This document shows positions 1 to 9,594 of a stretch of DNA of 34,569 bases, one piece after another. Under the pieces are notes generated by a model. The model was not told where the DNA came from. It was given only the letters and a program-made list of their open reading frames with translations, and made no database searches. The translations under genes and the position numbers were made by a program. How positions within the stretch are numbered: position 1 is the first letter of the stretch; each line of letters opens with the position of its first letter. Source of the stretch: Acidovorax sp. SCN 68-22 (lineage in GTDB: Bacteria > Pseudomonadota > Gammaproteobacteria > Burkholderiales > Burkholderiaceae_C); the NCBI GenBank assembly GCA_001724785.1, contig MEDL01000008.1, forward strand, positions 1 to 34,569, read 5' to 3'.

Positions 1-1
1 G

Positions 2-130
2 GCCGCCCCCGCTCCAGCGGCTGCACCCGCGCCCCAGGCAAAGGCCACCAAAACGCACAAAGTGGCCAAATCCGGCCACAAGAAGGTCGCCAAGAAGAAG
101 GCCCGCAAGACCCACGCCAAGACCGTTTGA
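2..130 (+). CDS. C-terminal fragment of a Lys/Ala/Pro-rich, histone H1-like (AlgP/HctB-type) protein, truncated by the window edge
   Basis: Frame 2 reads AAPAPAAAPAPQAKATKTHKVAKSGHKKVAKKKARKTHAKTV* and stops at TGA 128-130; low-complexity basic tail; followed by a terminator hairpin. Confidence 0.6.
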   Translation, partial: AAPAPAAAPAPQAKATKTHKVAKSGHKKVAKKKARKTHAKTV

Positions 131-183
131 AGACGATCGCGGGCGGCAGGTGCTCTGCGCTCGCCCGCCCCATGGATGAAAAT

Positions 184-209
184 AGCCCGCCACGCGCGGG
201 CTGTTTTTT
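184..209 (+). terminator. Rho-independent terminator of the H1-like gene
   Basis: AGCCCGC-CACGC-GCGGGCT stem-loop followed by GTTTTTT. Confidence 0.75.
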
Positions 210-240
210 GCCTGCACCCTGCCCCACCCTCGGAGTTTGC

Positions 241-723
241 ATGTCTGCGCTGTTCCCCGTTGCCCGTTCCATTTCGCGTCTCGCCTTGGCGGCAGGGCTC
301 GCCGCAGGGGCGCTTGCACAGGCACAGGAGGCGCCGCAGCTCGACCTGCCGCGCGTCGAGCTCAGCGCCGGCATGCACCGCATCGACGCCCAGGTGGCAC
401 ACAAGCCGGGCGAACGGCAGATCGGCCTCATGCAGCGCAAGTCCATGCCACCGCAGGAGGGCATGCTGTTCGTGTTCGAGGAACCCGGCGTGCAGTGCTT
501 CTGGATGAAGAACACCCTGCTGCCGCTCACGGCCGCCTTCGTCGCCGACGACGGCACGGTGGTCAACCTCGAAGACATGAAGCCGCAGACGACCGATTCG
601 CACTGCAGCGAGAAGCCGGTGCGCTTCGTGCTGGAGATGAACCAGGGCTGGTTCAAGGCGCGCGGCATCAAGCCGGGCTTCAAGCTCTCGGGCCCGGTGT
701 TCGCGCCGGCCAAGGGGCGTTGA
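241..723 (+). CDS. DUF192 family protein with N-terminal signal/anchor
   Basis: MSALFPVARSISRLALAAGLAAGALAQAQ leader, then the DUF192-like core (ERQIGLMQRKSMPPQEGMLFVFEEPGVQCFWMKNTLLPLTAAFV). The internal ATG at 241 is preferred over 127 because the upstream terminator lies inside the longer ORF. Confidence 0.85.
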   Translation: MSALFPVARSISRLALAAGLAAGALAQAQEAPQLDLPRVELSAGMHRIDAQVAHKPGERQIGLMQRKSMPPQEGMLFVFEEPGVQCFWMKNTLLPLTAAFVADDGTVVNLEDMKPQTTDSHCSEKPVRFVLEMNQGWFKARGIKPGFKLSGPVFAPAKGR

Positions 724-726
724 GTG

Positions 727-780
727 CTATTCTTGATATAGCTTCAACCCCTTTATAGACGGGCGCTGGAGCCCAAAAAC
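727..780 (+). repeat. Dispersed ~50-60 bp repeat copy
   Basis: CTATTCTTGATATAGCTTCAACCCCTTTATAGACGGGCGCTGGAGCCCAAAAAC, directly after the DUF192 gene. Confidence 0.6.
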
Positions 781-784
781 ACCC

Positions 785-809
785 AAAAAAAAGCGGCCCG
801 CAGGCCGCT
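785..809 (-). terminator. Rho-independent terminator of sodB
   Basis: On the minus strand AGCGGCC-TGCG-GGCCGCT followed by a run of T's, 23 bp past the sodB stop. Confidence 0.85.
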
Positions 810-831
810 CGGTCCTGGCGCCGCGTGCGGC

Positions 832-1413
832 TCAGGCGAAGTTGCTTTCGGCGAATTTCCAGTTCACCAGGTGTTCCATGAAGGACTCCAGGAACTTCGG
901 CCGGGCGTTGCGGTAGTCGATGTAGTAGGCGTGTTCCCAGACGTCCACCGTCATCAGCGCCTTGTCCGCCGTGGTCAGCGGCGTGCCGGCCGGGCCGGTG
1001 TTGACGATGTCCACGCTGCCGTCGGGCTTCTTCACCAGCCAGGTCCAGCCGGAACCGAAGTTGCCCGTGGCCGACTTGATGAAGGCTTCGCGGAAGGCGG
1101 CGTAGGAGCCGAACTTGGCGTCGATCGCCGCGGCCAGAGCGCCCGAGGGCGTGCCGCCGCCGGCCGGGGCCATGCAGTTCCAGAAGAAGGTGTGGTTCCA
1201 GATCTGCGCGGCGTTGTTGTAGATGGCGCCGTTGGCGCTCTTGACGATCTGCTCGAGCGGCATGTCGGCGTATTCCGTGCCCTCTTGCAGCTTGTTCAGG
1301 TTGTCCACGTAGGCCTTGTGGTGCTTGCCGTGGTGGTACTCCAGGGTTTCCTGGCTGTAGTGCGGGGCCAGCGCGTCGATGGGGTAAGGCAGAGGGGGAA
1401 GCTGGTGCTGCAT
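832..1413 (-). CDS. sodB: Superoxide dismutase [Fe/Mn]
   Basis: MQHQLPPLPYPIDALAPHYSQETLEYHHGKHHKAYVDNLNKL and DVWEHAYYIDYRNARPKFLESF are signature Fe/Mn-SOD motifs. Confidence 0.97.
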   Translation of the reverse strand: MQHQLPPLPYPIDALAPHYSQETLEYHHGKHHKAYVDNLNKLQEGTEYADMPLEQIVKSANGAIYNNAAQIWNHTFFWNCMAPAGGGTPSGALAAAIDAKFGSYAAFREAFIKSATGNFGSGWTWLVKKPDGSVDIVNTGPAGTPLTTADKALMTVDVWEHAYYIDYRNARPKFLESFMEHLVNWKFAESNFA

Positions 1414-1551
1414 GGGGACTCCTTTGATTTGCTTGTTGTGGTCGGGCACGACGGGTCGCGCGGGTTCACACGGCATTCTAGGAAGATCGAACACAAGCTG
1501 CTGGACCGCCCGCCCATGGCCCCACCCGCAGGCTGCGATTGCGGCCCTGTC

Positions 1552-2862
1552 CTACAGGAGGCGCGGCGGCACCACCGTGAGCTCGAGCGTGCCGTCGGCC
1601 AGGCGCGCGCGCAGGGCGGTGGCGGGCGGCGCCTGGCGCACGCTTCGCACCAGTTCGCCGGCCGGCGTTTGCAGCAGTGCATAACCGCGCTGCAGCACCA
1701 GCGCCGGGTCCAGAAGCTGCAGGCGCAGCGCGGCGCCCGCCAGGCGCTCGCCCCGGCCGGCCAGGTGGGCCGCCGTTTTTTGAGCAAAATTGGCCTCCAG
1801 CGCTTTCAGGTGCTGCGTTTCATGCTGCGTTTTCAGTAGCAACGCGTGCTGCAGGCGCTGCGCCATCCGCGCCAGGCCAAGCTGCTCGCGCTGGGCACGC
1901 TCCGAGGGCCGGCCGAGGCGCGCGCCGGCCTGGTCCAGGCGCTGGTGGCGCAGGTCGAGCTGGCGTTCGAGGGCGCGGCCGAGCCGCACGTCCAGCTGCG
2001 CCAGCGCCGCCAGCGCGGCCTCGCGCGGGGCGGCCACCAGTTCGGCGGCGGCCGTGGGCGTGGGGGCGCGCAGGTCGGCGCAAAAATCGGCGATGCAGAA
2101 ATCGGTTTCGTGGCCCACGCCGCACACCAGCGGCACCGGGCTTTGCACCACGGTGCGCGCCAAGGCCTCGTCGTTGAAGGCCCAGAGGTCTTCCAGCGAG
2201 CCGCCGCCGCGCACCAGCAGGATCACGTCGATGGGGAAGGCCCCGCCCTCGCCCGGCGTGCCGGCGCGGGCATAGAGCTGCTCCAGCGCGCGCACCAGCG
2301 ACTGCGGCGCAAGCGGCCCCTGCACCTGGGCCGGCGCGAGCAGCACCGGAATGTGCGGCGCGCGCCGGGCCAGGGCACTGACCACGTCGTGCAGGGCCGC
2401 AGCACCGAGCGAGGTGACGAGGCCGATGCCGCGCGGCGCGGCCGGCAGCGGGCGCTTGCGCGCCGCGTCGAACAGGCCTTCCTGCTCCAGCCGGGCTTTC
2501 AGTCGCAGGAACTGCTCGAACAAGGCGCCCTGGCCGGCGCGCTGCAGTTGCTCGACCACCAGTTGCAGGTCGCCACGCTGCCCATACACGCCCAGGCGGC
2601 CGCGCAGCTCGACGCTGTCGCCGTCCCGCGGGCTGAAGCCGAGGAGCAGCGCCGCGCGGCGGAACATGGCGCAGCGGATCTGGCCGCCCGCGTCCTTGAG
2701 GTTGAAGTAGCAGTGGCCGCTGGCCGCACGCGAAAAGCCGGAAATCTCGCCGCGCACGGCCACCGGATTGAAGCGCGCCGCGAGGGCGTCGTCGACCGCG
2801 CGGCACAGCGCGCCCACATCCCACACGCGCTCGCCGCCGGGCGCCGGCGCTTGCTCAAACAT
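1552..2862 (-). CDS. xseA: Exodeoxyribonuclease VII large subunit
   Basis: OB-fold N-terminus (VRGEISGFSRAASGHCYFNLKDAGGQIRCAMFR) and catalytic region (LLVRGGGSLEDLWAFNDEALAR...GVGHETDFCIADFCADLRAPTPTAAAE). Confidence 0.97.
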   Translation of the reverse strand: MFEQAPAPGGERVWDVGALCRAVDDALAARFNPVAVRGEISGFSRAASGHCYFNLKDAGGQIRCAMFRRAALLLGFSPRDGDSVELRGRLGVYGQRGDLQLVVEQLQRAGQGALFEQFLRLKARLEQEGLFDAARKRPLPAAPRGIGLVTSLGAAALHDVVSALARRAPHIPVLLAPAQVQGPLAPQSLVRALEQLYARAGTPGEGGAFPIDVILLVRGGGSLEDLWAFNDEALARTVVQSPVPLVCGVGHETDFCIADFCADLRAPTPTAAAELVAAPREAALAALAQLDVRLGRALERQLDLRHQRLDQAGARLGRPSERAQREQLGLARMAQRLQHALLLKTQHETQHLKALEANFAQKTAAHLAGRGERLAGAALRLQLLDPALVLQRGYALLQTPAGELVRSVRQAPPATALRARLADGTLELTVVPPRLL

Positions 2863-3086
2863 GAGCGCGGAAATACGTGCTGGCGCGGCCTGCGCGGAGT
2901 TGCTGCAGCGCAGTATTCCACAGCAAGCGGCCGGCGGGGCGCGGCCCCCTGGTTTTCCCGTAGATCCGCCAGAAACCGCGCAAGTACATGCAAGTTATTG
3001 ATTTCATTGAATTTTTTGTTGCACAAAAAATCATCAAAGTGTTCCGAGGACGTATTGGCGCCGCATTGCGGCCGGTCGGCACCGGC

Positions 3087-3107
3087 TTACCCACAAAGTT
3101 ATCCACA
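3087..3107 (+). promoter_or_regulatory. Pair of putative DnaA boxes (TTACCCACA and TTATCCACA)
   Basis: 3087-3095 has one mismatch and 3099-3107 is an exact match to TTATCCACA; same orientation, 12 bp apart. Confidence 0.5.
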
Positions 3108-3214
3108 GGTTCTGTGGGCGACTGCGGCGCGCGTGTGCGGCAGCCACCGGGGCGCCGGAGCGGCAAAAAAGCTGGTCCATAATCGCCGCTTGCCCCATTC
3201 GCGCGGAGAGAGAA

Positions 3215-3841
3215 TTGCTGTCCATCATACAAGCCGCAGGCTGGCCGATCTGGCCCTTGGTCGCCTGCTCGGTGCTGGCGCTGGCGCTCGTCATCGAACG
3301 TTTCATCGCGCTGCAAACCGCCCGCGTGGCGCCCCCCAAACTGCTCGACGAAGCCATCTCCGTCTCCTCCGTCACCCTGCCCGGCCCGGACGTGGTGGCG
3401 CAGCTGGCGCAGAACTCGGCCCAGGGCGAGGTGCTGGCCAGCGGGCTGCGGGCGCTCAACAGCAACCCGCGCTGCACCGAGGCCGACCTGCACGCGGCCA
3501 TGGAAGGCGCCGGCCGTGTCGTTGCCCACCGGCTGGAGAAATCCCTCGCTGCGCTGGCCACCATCGCCTCGGCAGCGCCGCTGCTGGGCCTGCTCGGCAC
3601 GGTGATCGGCATGATCGAGATTTTCGGCTCGCAGGGCTCGGGCGCCATGGGCGGCAACCCGGCGCAGCTGGCGCACGGTATTTCGGTGGCGCTGTACAAC
3701 ACGGCGTTCGGGCTGATCGTGGCCATTCCCTCGCTCATCTTCTGGCGCTACTTCCGCGGCCGGGTGGATGCCTACCTGCTGACGCTGGAGCTGTCGGCCG
3801 AGCAGTTCGTGCGCCATTTGCTGCGCATGCAGAAGCGATGA
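3215..3841 (+). CDS. exbB: MotA/TolQ/ExbB proton channel family protein
   Basis: SLAALATIASAAPLLGLLGTVIGMIEIFGSQG...ISVALYNTAFGLIVAIPSLIFWRYFRGRVD is typical of ExbB/TolQ; followed by ExbD/TolR. Probable TTG start. Confidence 0.92.
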   Translation: MLSIIQAAGWPIWPLVACSVLALALVIERFIALQTARVAPPKLLDEAISVSSVTLPGPDVVAQLAQNSAQGEVLASGLRALNSNPRCTEADLHAAMEGAGRVVAHRLEKSLAALATIASAAPLLGLLGTVIGMIEIFGSQGSGAMGGNPAQLAHGISVALYNTAFGLIVAIPSLIFWRYFRGRVDAYLLTLELSAEQFVRHLLRMQKR

Positions 3842-3902
3842 CGCCGGGGCGCGCCCCCTGCCCGGTTTCCTGCCCGGACCCCCTCAGCCAAAGGCCGCAG
3901 CC

Positions 3903-4337
3903 ATGAAATTCCGCCCGCGCGACCGCGAAGAGCCGGAGATCAACCTCATCCCCTTCATCGACGTGCTGCTGGTGATCCTCATCTTCCTGATGCTGACCAC
4001 CACCTACAGCAAGTTCACCGAATTGCAGCTCACCCTGCCGGTGGCCGACGCCGAGCAGATGCGCGAGCGGCCGAAGGAGATCATCGTCGCCGTCGCTGCC
4101 GACGGGCGCTACGCCGTCAACAAGGCCGGCGTGGAGGGGCGCGACGTCGAGCGCATGGCGGCGGCTCTGCGTGCCGCGGCGCCTGCCGGCGCAGAGAGCA
4201 TCGTCATCATCAGCGCCGACGCCATGGCGCCGCACCAGTCCGTGATCACCGTGATGGAAGCGGCGCGCCGCGTCGGCCTCACGCAGATCACCTTCGCCAC
4301 CCAGTCCGCCGCCAGCGCCGTCCCGGCGCCGCGCTGA
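3903..4337 (+). CDS. exbD: ExbD/TolR family biopolymer transport protein
   Basis: MKFRPRDREEPEINLIPFIDVLLVILIFLMLTTTYSKFTELQLTLP; adjacent to exbB. Confidence 0.93.
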   Translation: MKFRPRDREEPEINLIPFIDVLLVILIFLMLTTTYSKFTELQLTLPVADAEQMRERPKEIIVAVAADGRYAVNKAGVEGRDVERMAAALRAAAPAGAESIVIISADAMAPHQSVITVMEAARRVGLTQITFATQSAASAVPAPR

Positions 4338-4340
4338 GAG

Positions 4341-5345
4341 ATGCCGCCGTTCTGGGCCCAGCGCAGCGCCGCAGGCCTGGCACTGTGGCCGCTGTCCCTC
4401 GGCTACCGCGCCCTGGTCGCCGTGCGCCGGTGGCTGTACCGCGCGGGCTGGCGGGCGCGCACGCGCCTGCCGGTGCCGGTGATCGTGGTCGGCAACGTGG
4501 TCGCTGGCGGCGCCGGCAAGACGCCGGTGGTGATTGCGCTGGTACAGCACCTGCAGGCGCGCGGCCTGCGGCCGGGCGTGGTCTCGCGCGGCTACGGGCG
4601 CCGCAGCCGGGGCACGCAGCATGTGCAAGCGGACAGCAGCGCGCACGCAGTCGGCGACGAGCCGCTGCTGGTGGCGCGCCGCTGCGCGGTGCCGGTGGTG
4701 GTGTCGGAGCGGCGCGGCGACGCCGGGCGCGCCTTGCTCGCGCGCCACCCGGACACCGACGTGATCGTCTCGGACGACGGCCTGCAGCACCTGGCGCTGG
4801 CGCGCGACATCGAGCTGTGCGTGTTCGGCGCCGAGGGCGTGGGCAACGGCTGGCTGCTGCCGGCCGGGCCGCTGCGCGAGCCCTGGCCGCGCGCGGTCGA
4901 CTTCCTGCTGTGCGCCGGAGCCGTTCCGCCGGGCGGCAGCGCCCCCACCTTTGCCCTGGAGCGCCGGCTGGCGGACACCGCCATCGCCGCCGACGGGCGC
5001 CGCGTGCCGCTGGCCGATCTGGCCGGCCAGGCGCTGGTGGCGGTCGCCGGGACGGCCCGGCCGGAGGAGTTTTTCGCCATGCTGCGCGCGCGCGGCCTGG
5101 CGCCGGCGCAGACCTTCGCGCTCCCCGATCACTTTGATTTTGATAGCTGGAACCCCAATACAGACAAGCGCCAGAGGCTTGTTTGCACCGAAAAAGATGC
5201 GCCCAAGCTGTGGCCGCGCTTCCCCGATGCATTGGCCGTCCCGCTGGAGCTGGCCATCGCGCCCGCGTTCTTCGCCGCGCTCGACGAGCGCCTGGCGCAA
5301 ACCGGGCAGCGCCCGCTATCATCGCCCGCTCGCCCCCCCGGCTGA
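4341..5345 (+). CDS. lpxK: Tetraacyldisaccharide 4'-kinase
   Basis: Walker [68 protein letters not shown]. Confidence 0.96.
   Translation: MPPFWAQRSAAGLALWPLSLGYRALVAVRRWLYRAGWRARTRLPVPVIVVGNVVAGGAGKTPVVIALVQHLQARGLRPGVVSRGYGRRSRGTQHVQADSSAHAVGDEPLLVARRCAVPVVVSERRGDAGRALLARHPDTDVIVSDDGLQHLALARDIELCVFGAEGVGNGWLLPAGPLREPWPRAVDFLLCAGAVPPGGSAPTFALERRLADTAIAADGRRVPLADLAGQALVAVAGTARPEEFFAMLRARGLAPAQTFALPDHFDFDSWNPNTDKRQRLVCTEKDAPKLWPRFPDALAVPLELAIAPAFFAALDERLAQTGQRPLSSPARPPG
5133..5183 (+). repeat. Copy of the dispersed ~50-60 bp repeat, embedded in lpxK coding sequence
   Basis: TTTTGATAGCTGGAACCCCAATACAGACAAGCGCCAGAGGC resembles intergenic copies at 727-780 and 29591-29643 (same orientation). 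Confidence 0.55.
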
Positions 5346-5376
5346 TCACCACCCAACCGCGCCCGCCGCACGCCCC

Positions 5377-5559
5377 ATGGAACCCCGTCTGCTCGAACTG
5401 CTCGTCTGCCCCGTCACCAAGGGCGCGCTGACCTACGACCGCGAGCGCCAGGAATTGGTCTCGCGCAGCGCGCGCCTGGCCTACCCAGTGCGCGACGGCA
5501 TCCCCGTGCTGCTCGAAGCCGAGGCGCGCACGCTCAGCGACGAGGAACTGGAAAAGTGA
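5377..5559 (+). CDS. Trm112 family protein
   Basis: [51 protein letters not shown]; located between lpxK and kdsB as usual. Confidence 0.93.
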   Translation: MEPRLLELLVCPVTKGALTYDRERQELVSRSARLAYPVRDGIPVLLEAEARTLSDEELEK

Positions 5560-6380
5560 GCGCCGCGCCGGGCGAACCCACGCCGGGCGAGCCCACACCC
5601 CGCTTCACCGTGCTGGTGCCGGCGCGCATGGCCTCCAGCCGCCTGCCGGACAAACCCCTGGCCGACATCGCCGGCCGCCCCATGGTGGTGCGCGTGGCCG
5701 AGCGCGCGGCGCAGAGCGGCGCGCTGCGCACCGTCGTCGCGGCCGACGACGCACGCATCCTGGACGCCTGCGCCGCGCACGGCATCGAATCCATCGCCAC
5801 ACGCCCCGACCACGCCAGCGGCAGCGACCGCCTTGCCGAGGCCTGCACCCTGCTCGGCCTGGATGGCGACGACCTGGTCGTCAACGTGCAGGGCGACGAG
5901 CCGCTGATCGACCCGCATCTGGTGCGTGCGGTCGCCGCCCTGCTGGCCGCACGCCCCGGCGCCAGCATGGCGACCGCCGCGCACGCCATCGCCACGGCGG
6001 AAGATTTCCACAACCCGAACGTCGTCAAGGTGGTGCTCGACGCCGAGCAGTTCGCCAGCTATTTCAGCCGCGCGCCCATCCCCTGCGCACGCGACCTGGG
6101 CACGGGCGCCTGGTGGCAGGAGGCGCAGGCGGGCGCCCTGGCCGGCTTCGCCCCGCTGCGCCACATCGGCATCTACAGCTACCGCGCCGGCTTCCTGCGC
6201 CGCTTTCCGGCGCTGGCGCAGGCGCCGACCGAGCGCGCCGAGCAGCTGGAGCAACTGCGCGCGCTGTGGCACGGCCACCGCATCGCCGTGCATCGCGCGG
6301 CGCAGGCGCCGGGCCCCGGCGTCGATACGCCCGAGGACCTGGCGCGCGTGCGCGCCCTCTGGGCCGCGGCCTCCGCGTAA
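5556..6380 (+). CDS. kdsB: 3-deoxy-manno-octulosonate cytidylyltransferase
   Basis: [58 protein letters not shown]; overlaps the Trm112 stop by 4 bp. Confidence 0.97.
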   Translation: MSAAPGEPTPGEPTPRFTVLVPARMASSRLPDKPLADIAGRPMVVRVAERAAQSGALRTVVAADDARILDACAAHGIESIATRPDHASGSDRLAEACTLLGLDGDDLVVNVQGDEPLIDPHLVRAVAALLAARPGASMATAAHAIATAEDFHNPNVVKVVLDAEQFASYFSRAPIPCARDLGTGAWWQEAQAGALAGFAPLRHIGIYSYRAGFLRRFPALAQAPTERAEQLEQLRALWHGHRIAVHRAAQAPGPGVDTPEDLARVRALWAAASA

Positions 6381-6419
6381 GCTGCGCTGCGGGAAGTGCG
6401 TGCTATCCTCGTTTGTTGA

Positions 6420-7148
<729 letters not shown>

Positions 7149-7152
7149 TCCA

Positions 7153-8106
7153 TCAAGGGCGCTGCAGCAGTTCCAGCAGCAGCGCAATCCGCGCCTTGAC
7201 CGGCGCAAGCCCTTCGGCCAGCGGCAGGCCGTGCGCCGGAGTCCCCACGATGCGGCCGAAAGCGCAGCGGCTGGTCACGCGCACGGCCACGCCGGCCTGC
7301 TGCGCGCGCCGCAAGGCCGGTTCCAGCGCCTGGTGCAGGGTGCCGTTGCCGGTGCCCGCCACCACCAGGCCGTCCACGCCCGCGCGCACCAGCGCATCGA
7401 CCTGCGCCCCGCTGCTGCCGGCGTGGCTCAGCACGATTTCCACCCAGGGCCAGGCCGCACCCGGCTCGGGCAGGCGCCAGGGCGCCGCCGCCGCGCCCTG
7501 GGAGGGCCAGGGGTGCGCCAGACGCAGACGCCCTTCTTCCATCCAGCCGGCGGGGCCGCCCTCGCCGGAGCCGATCGCGTCCACGCAGTAGGGGTGGAGC
7601 TTTTGCACCTGCTGCGGCAGGTACACCGCGCCGGCGCTGACCACGCTCACCCCTGGAGCACCCAGGTCGTTCGCCAGCGCCAGGGCGTCGCACAGGTTCT
7701 GCGGCCCATCGGGCGAAAGCGCCGTGGCGGGCCGCATGGCGCAGGTCAGCACCACGGGTTTGCCGGCCGGCAAGGTCGACGCCAGGAACCAGGCGGTTTC
7801 CTCCAGCGTGTCGGTGCCGTGGGTGATGACGATGCCCCGCACGGCGTCGTCCGCCAGGTGGGCCGCGCAGCGGGCGTGCAGCGCCAGCCAGAAGGCGAAG
7901 TCGGCATCCTTGCTGTCGATCTGCGCCACCTGCTCCGCGGCCAGTTCCAGGCCGGGCGGCAGCGCCTGGCCGCCGAGCCCGGCGAGCAGCGCCTGCACCG
8001 GACGCTCGCCGGCCCGGTAGCCGACGTTGTCGCCGGCCTGCGCCGCCGTGCCGGCGATGGTCCCGCCGGTGCCGAGGACGATGATTTTCTTGGCCGCCAC
8101 TTGCAT
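7153..8106 (-). CDS. Asparaginase (L-asparaginase family)
   Basis: KIIVLGTGGTIAGTAAQAGDNVGYRAG and GIVITHGTDTLEETAWFL are the two asparaginase active-site signatures. Confidence 0.94.
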   Translation of the reverse strand: MQVAAKKIIVLGTGGTIAGTAAQAGDNVGYRAGERPVQALLAGLGGQALPPGLELAAEQVAQIDSKDADFAFWLALHARCAAHLADDAVRGIVITHGTDTLEETAWFLASTLPAGKPVVLTCAMRPATALSPDGPQNLCDALALANDLGAPGVSVVSAGAVYLPQQVQKLHPYCVDAIGSGEGGPAGWMEEGRLRLAHPWPSQGAAAAPWRLPEPGAAWPWVEIVLSHAGSSGAQVDALVRAGVDGLVVAGTGNGTLHQALEPALRRAQQAGVAVRVTSRCAFGRIVGTPAHGLPLAEGLAPVKARIALLLELLQRP

Positions 8107-8117
8107 CCCTCCAAAAA

Positions 8118-8133
8118 CTGTTTAAAAATACAG
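8118..8133. promoter_or_regulatory. LexA (SOS) box 1
   Basis: CTGT-TTAAAAAT-ACAG, exact CTGT-N8-ACAG, 43 bp upstream of the lexA start. Confidence 0.88.
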
Positions 8134-8136
8134 GCA

Positions 8137-8152
8137 CTGAAATTTCATACAG
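8137..8152. promoter_or_regulatory. LexA (SOS) box 2
   Basis: CTGA-AATTTCAT-ACAG, one mismatch to CTGT-N8-ACAG; 19 bp from box 1. Confidence 0.75.
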
Positions 8153-8176
8153 GCGCCGCCCGGCGCGCCGCAGCCC

Positions 8177-8851
8177 ATGTACCACGGCCCCCGCCTCACC
8201 CCCCGGCAGCAGCAAATCCTGGACCTGATCCAGAACGCCATCGCGCAGTCGGGCGCGCCACCCACACGTGCCGAAATCGCCGCCACCCTGGGCTTCAAGT
8301 CGGCCAACGCGGCCGAGGAGCACCTGCAGGCGCTGGCGCGCAAGGGCGTCATCGAACTGGTCAGCGGCACCTCGCGCGGCATCCGCTTGCGCAGCGACGC
8401 GGTGCGCAGCATCAACGCCGCGCGCGGCACCCAGTTCAGCCTGCCCATCCCCGGCCTCACCCAGTTGGCGCTGCCGCTGATCGGCCGCGTCGCCGCCGGC
8501 TCGCCGATTCTCGCGCAGGAACATATCCAGCAAACCTGGTGCGTTGAAAGCAGCCTGTTCGAGCGCAAGCCCGACTACCTGCTGAAAGTGCGCGGCATGT
8601 CCATGCGGGACGTGGGCATCATGGACGGCGACCTGCTGGCGGTGCAACAAACGCGCGAGGCGCGCAACGGCCAGATCGTCGTCGCGCGCCTGGGCGACGA
8701 AGTCACCGTCAAGCGCCTGCGCCGTACGGCCCACGCCATCGAGCTGCTGCCCGAAAACCCGGATTTCCCCGTCATCGTCGTGCAACCCGGCGAGCCCTTT
8801 GAAATCGAGGGCCTGGCGGTCGGCCTGATCCGCAACACCATGTTGAACTAA
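8177..8851 (+). CDS. lexA: Transcriptional repressor LexA
   Basis: [75 protein letters not shown]. Confidence 0.98.
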   Translation: MYHGPRLTPRQQQILDLIQNAIAQSGAPPTRAEIAATLGFKSANAAEEHLQALARKGVIELVSGTSRGIRLRSDAVRSINAARGTQFSLPIPGLTQLALPLIGRVAAGSPILAQEHIQQTWCVESSLFERKPDYLLKVRGMSMRDVGIMDGDLLAVQQTREARNGQIVVARLGDEVTVKRLRRTAHAIELLPENPDFPVIVVQPGEPFEIEGLAVGLIRNTMLN

Positions 8852-8963
8852 TCCCTGGTGCGCCGCGGGTGGCGGGCGACTGGCGGGGGCACGCCCCGCC
8901 ATCCCTGCGGCGCATCACCTTGTCAATCCTGCCTGTGTCCAACCTTTTTCAAGGGAGCTTCAC

Positions 8964-9344
8964 ATGCACCACCTCCTGTCCCACGCACCCCGCCTGGTGT
9001 TCGCGCTTTTTTCCCGCCGCTTCTGGCACCGCCCATCCCAGCACGGCGCGCGCAGCAGCACGCAGCCGGCTCCTGCGCCAATGCCATCCCTTGGCGGGCA
9101 CGCGCAAGGCGCATCCCCCTGGGACGCCGGCATGGCGGCCCGCGGCGCGCGTACCCAACCGCCTGGCCAGCCCCGCGCGCGGCCTGCCACCGCCCCGCGC
9201 CCTGTCCCGGCCCCGCCCAGCGCGCCCCTGGTGCGTGTACTGCGCCGGCACGAGGGCACAGCCGGGCGGCTGGCCATCGTCGGCCGCATGGCCGACGTGT
9301 GCGCCGAGCTCGACCGCCTTGCCGCGCGCGAGCGCCTGTGCTGA
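8964..9344 (+). CDS. Hypothetical protein downstream of lexA, Pro/Ala/Arg-rich with C-terminal motif RLAIVGRMADVCAELDRLAARE
   Basis: ATG preceded by AAGGGAGC; helical conserved-looking C-terminus; same strand as lexA. Confidence 0.55.
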   Translation: MHHLLSHAPRLVFALFSRRFWHRPSQHGARSSTQPAPAPMPSLGGHAQGASPWDAGMAARGARTQPPGQPRARPATAPRPVPAPPSAPLVRVLRRHEGTAGRLAIVGRMADVCAELDRLAARERLC

Positions 9345-9370
9345 TGGGGCTTGGCGAACCTGCATCGGTT

Positions 9371-9434
9371 TTTTAGGCCAAATAGGCCACCAGCGCTCGG
9401 CCATCATAGGTTCTTAGCTACTCTATCAATAGCT
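9371..9434 (-). repeat. Dispersed ~50-60 bp repeat copy (reverse orientation)
   Basis: TTAGGCCAAATAGGCCACCAGCGCT...TAGCTACTCTATCAATAGCT. Confidence 0.6.
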
Positions 9435-9594
9435 AGCGCCGCCGCAGACACTGGCCCGGAGGGGTTGCAGCCAGTTGCCGCGCTGGCATAGAGGCGGGAT
9501 GCCCGGGGGCCGGCGCCGGGTGTGCCCACCCTTTCCGCGCTGGCTTGCGGGGCTGCGCCAAGGCCGGCTGGAGCTGCAAGGCACAATCGGGGCG

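Noticed and set aside
3111-3120. Third, inverted DnaA box (TCTGTGGGCG)
   Set aside because: Too many mismatches to TGTGGATAA.
1846-3906. 686-aa plus-strand ORF and other long ORFs antisense to xseA, lpxK, asparaginase, pepA and rng
   Set aside because: GC-rich codon bias leaves antisense frames open; these overlap well-supported genes and translate to Arg/Ala/His-rich sequence without recognisable domains.
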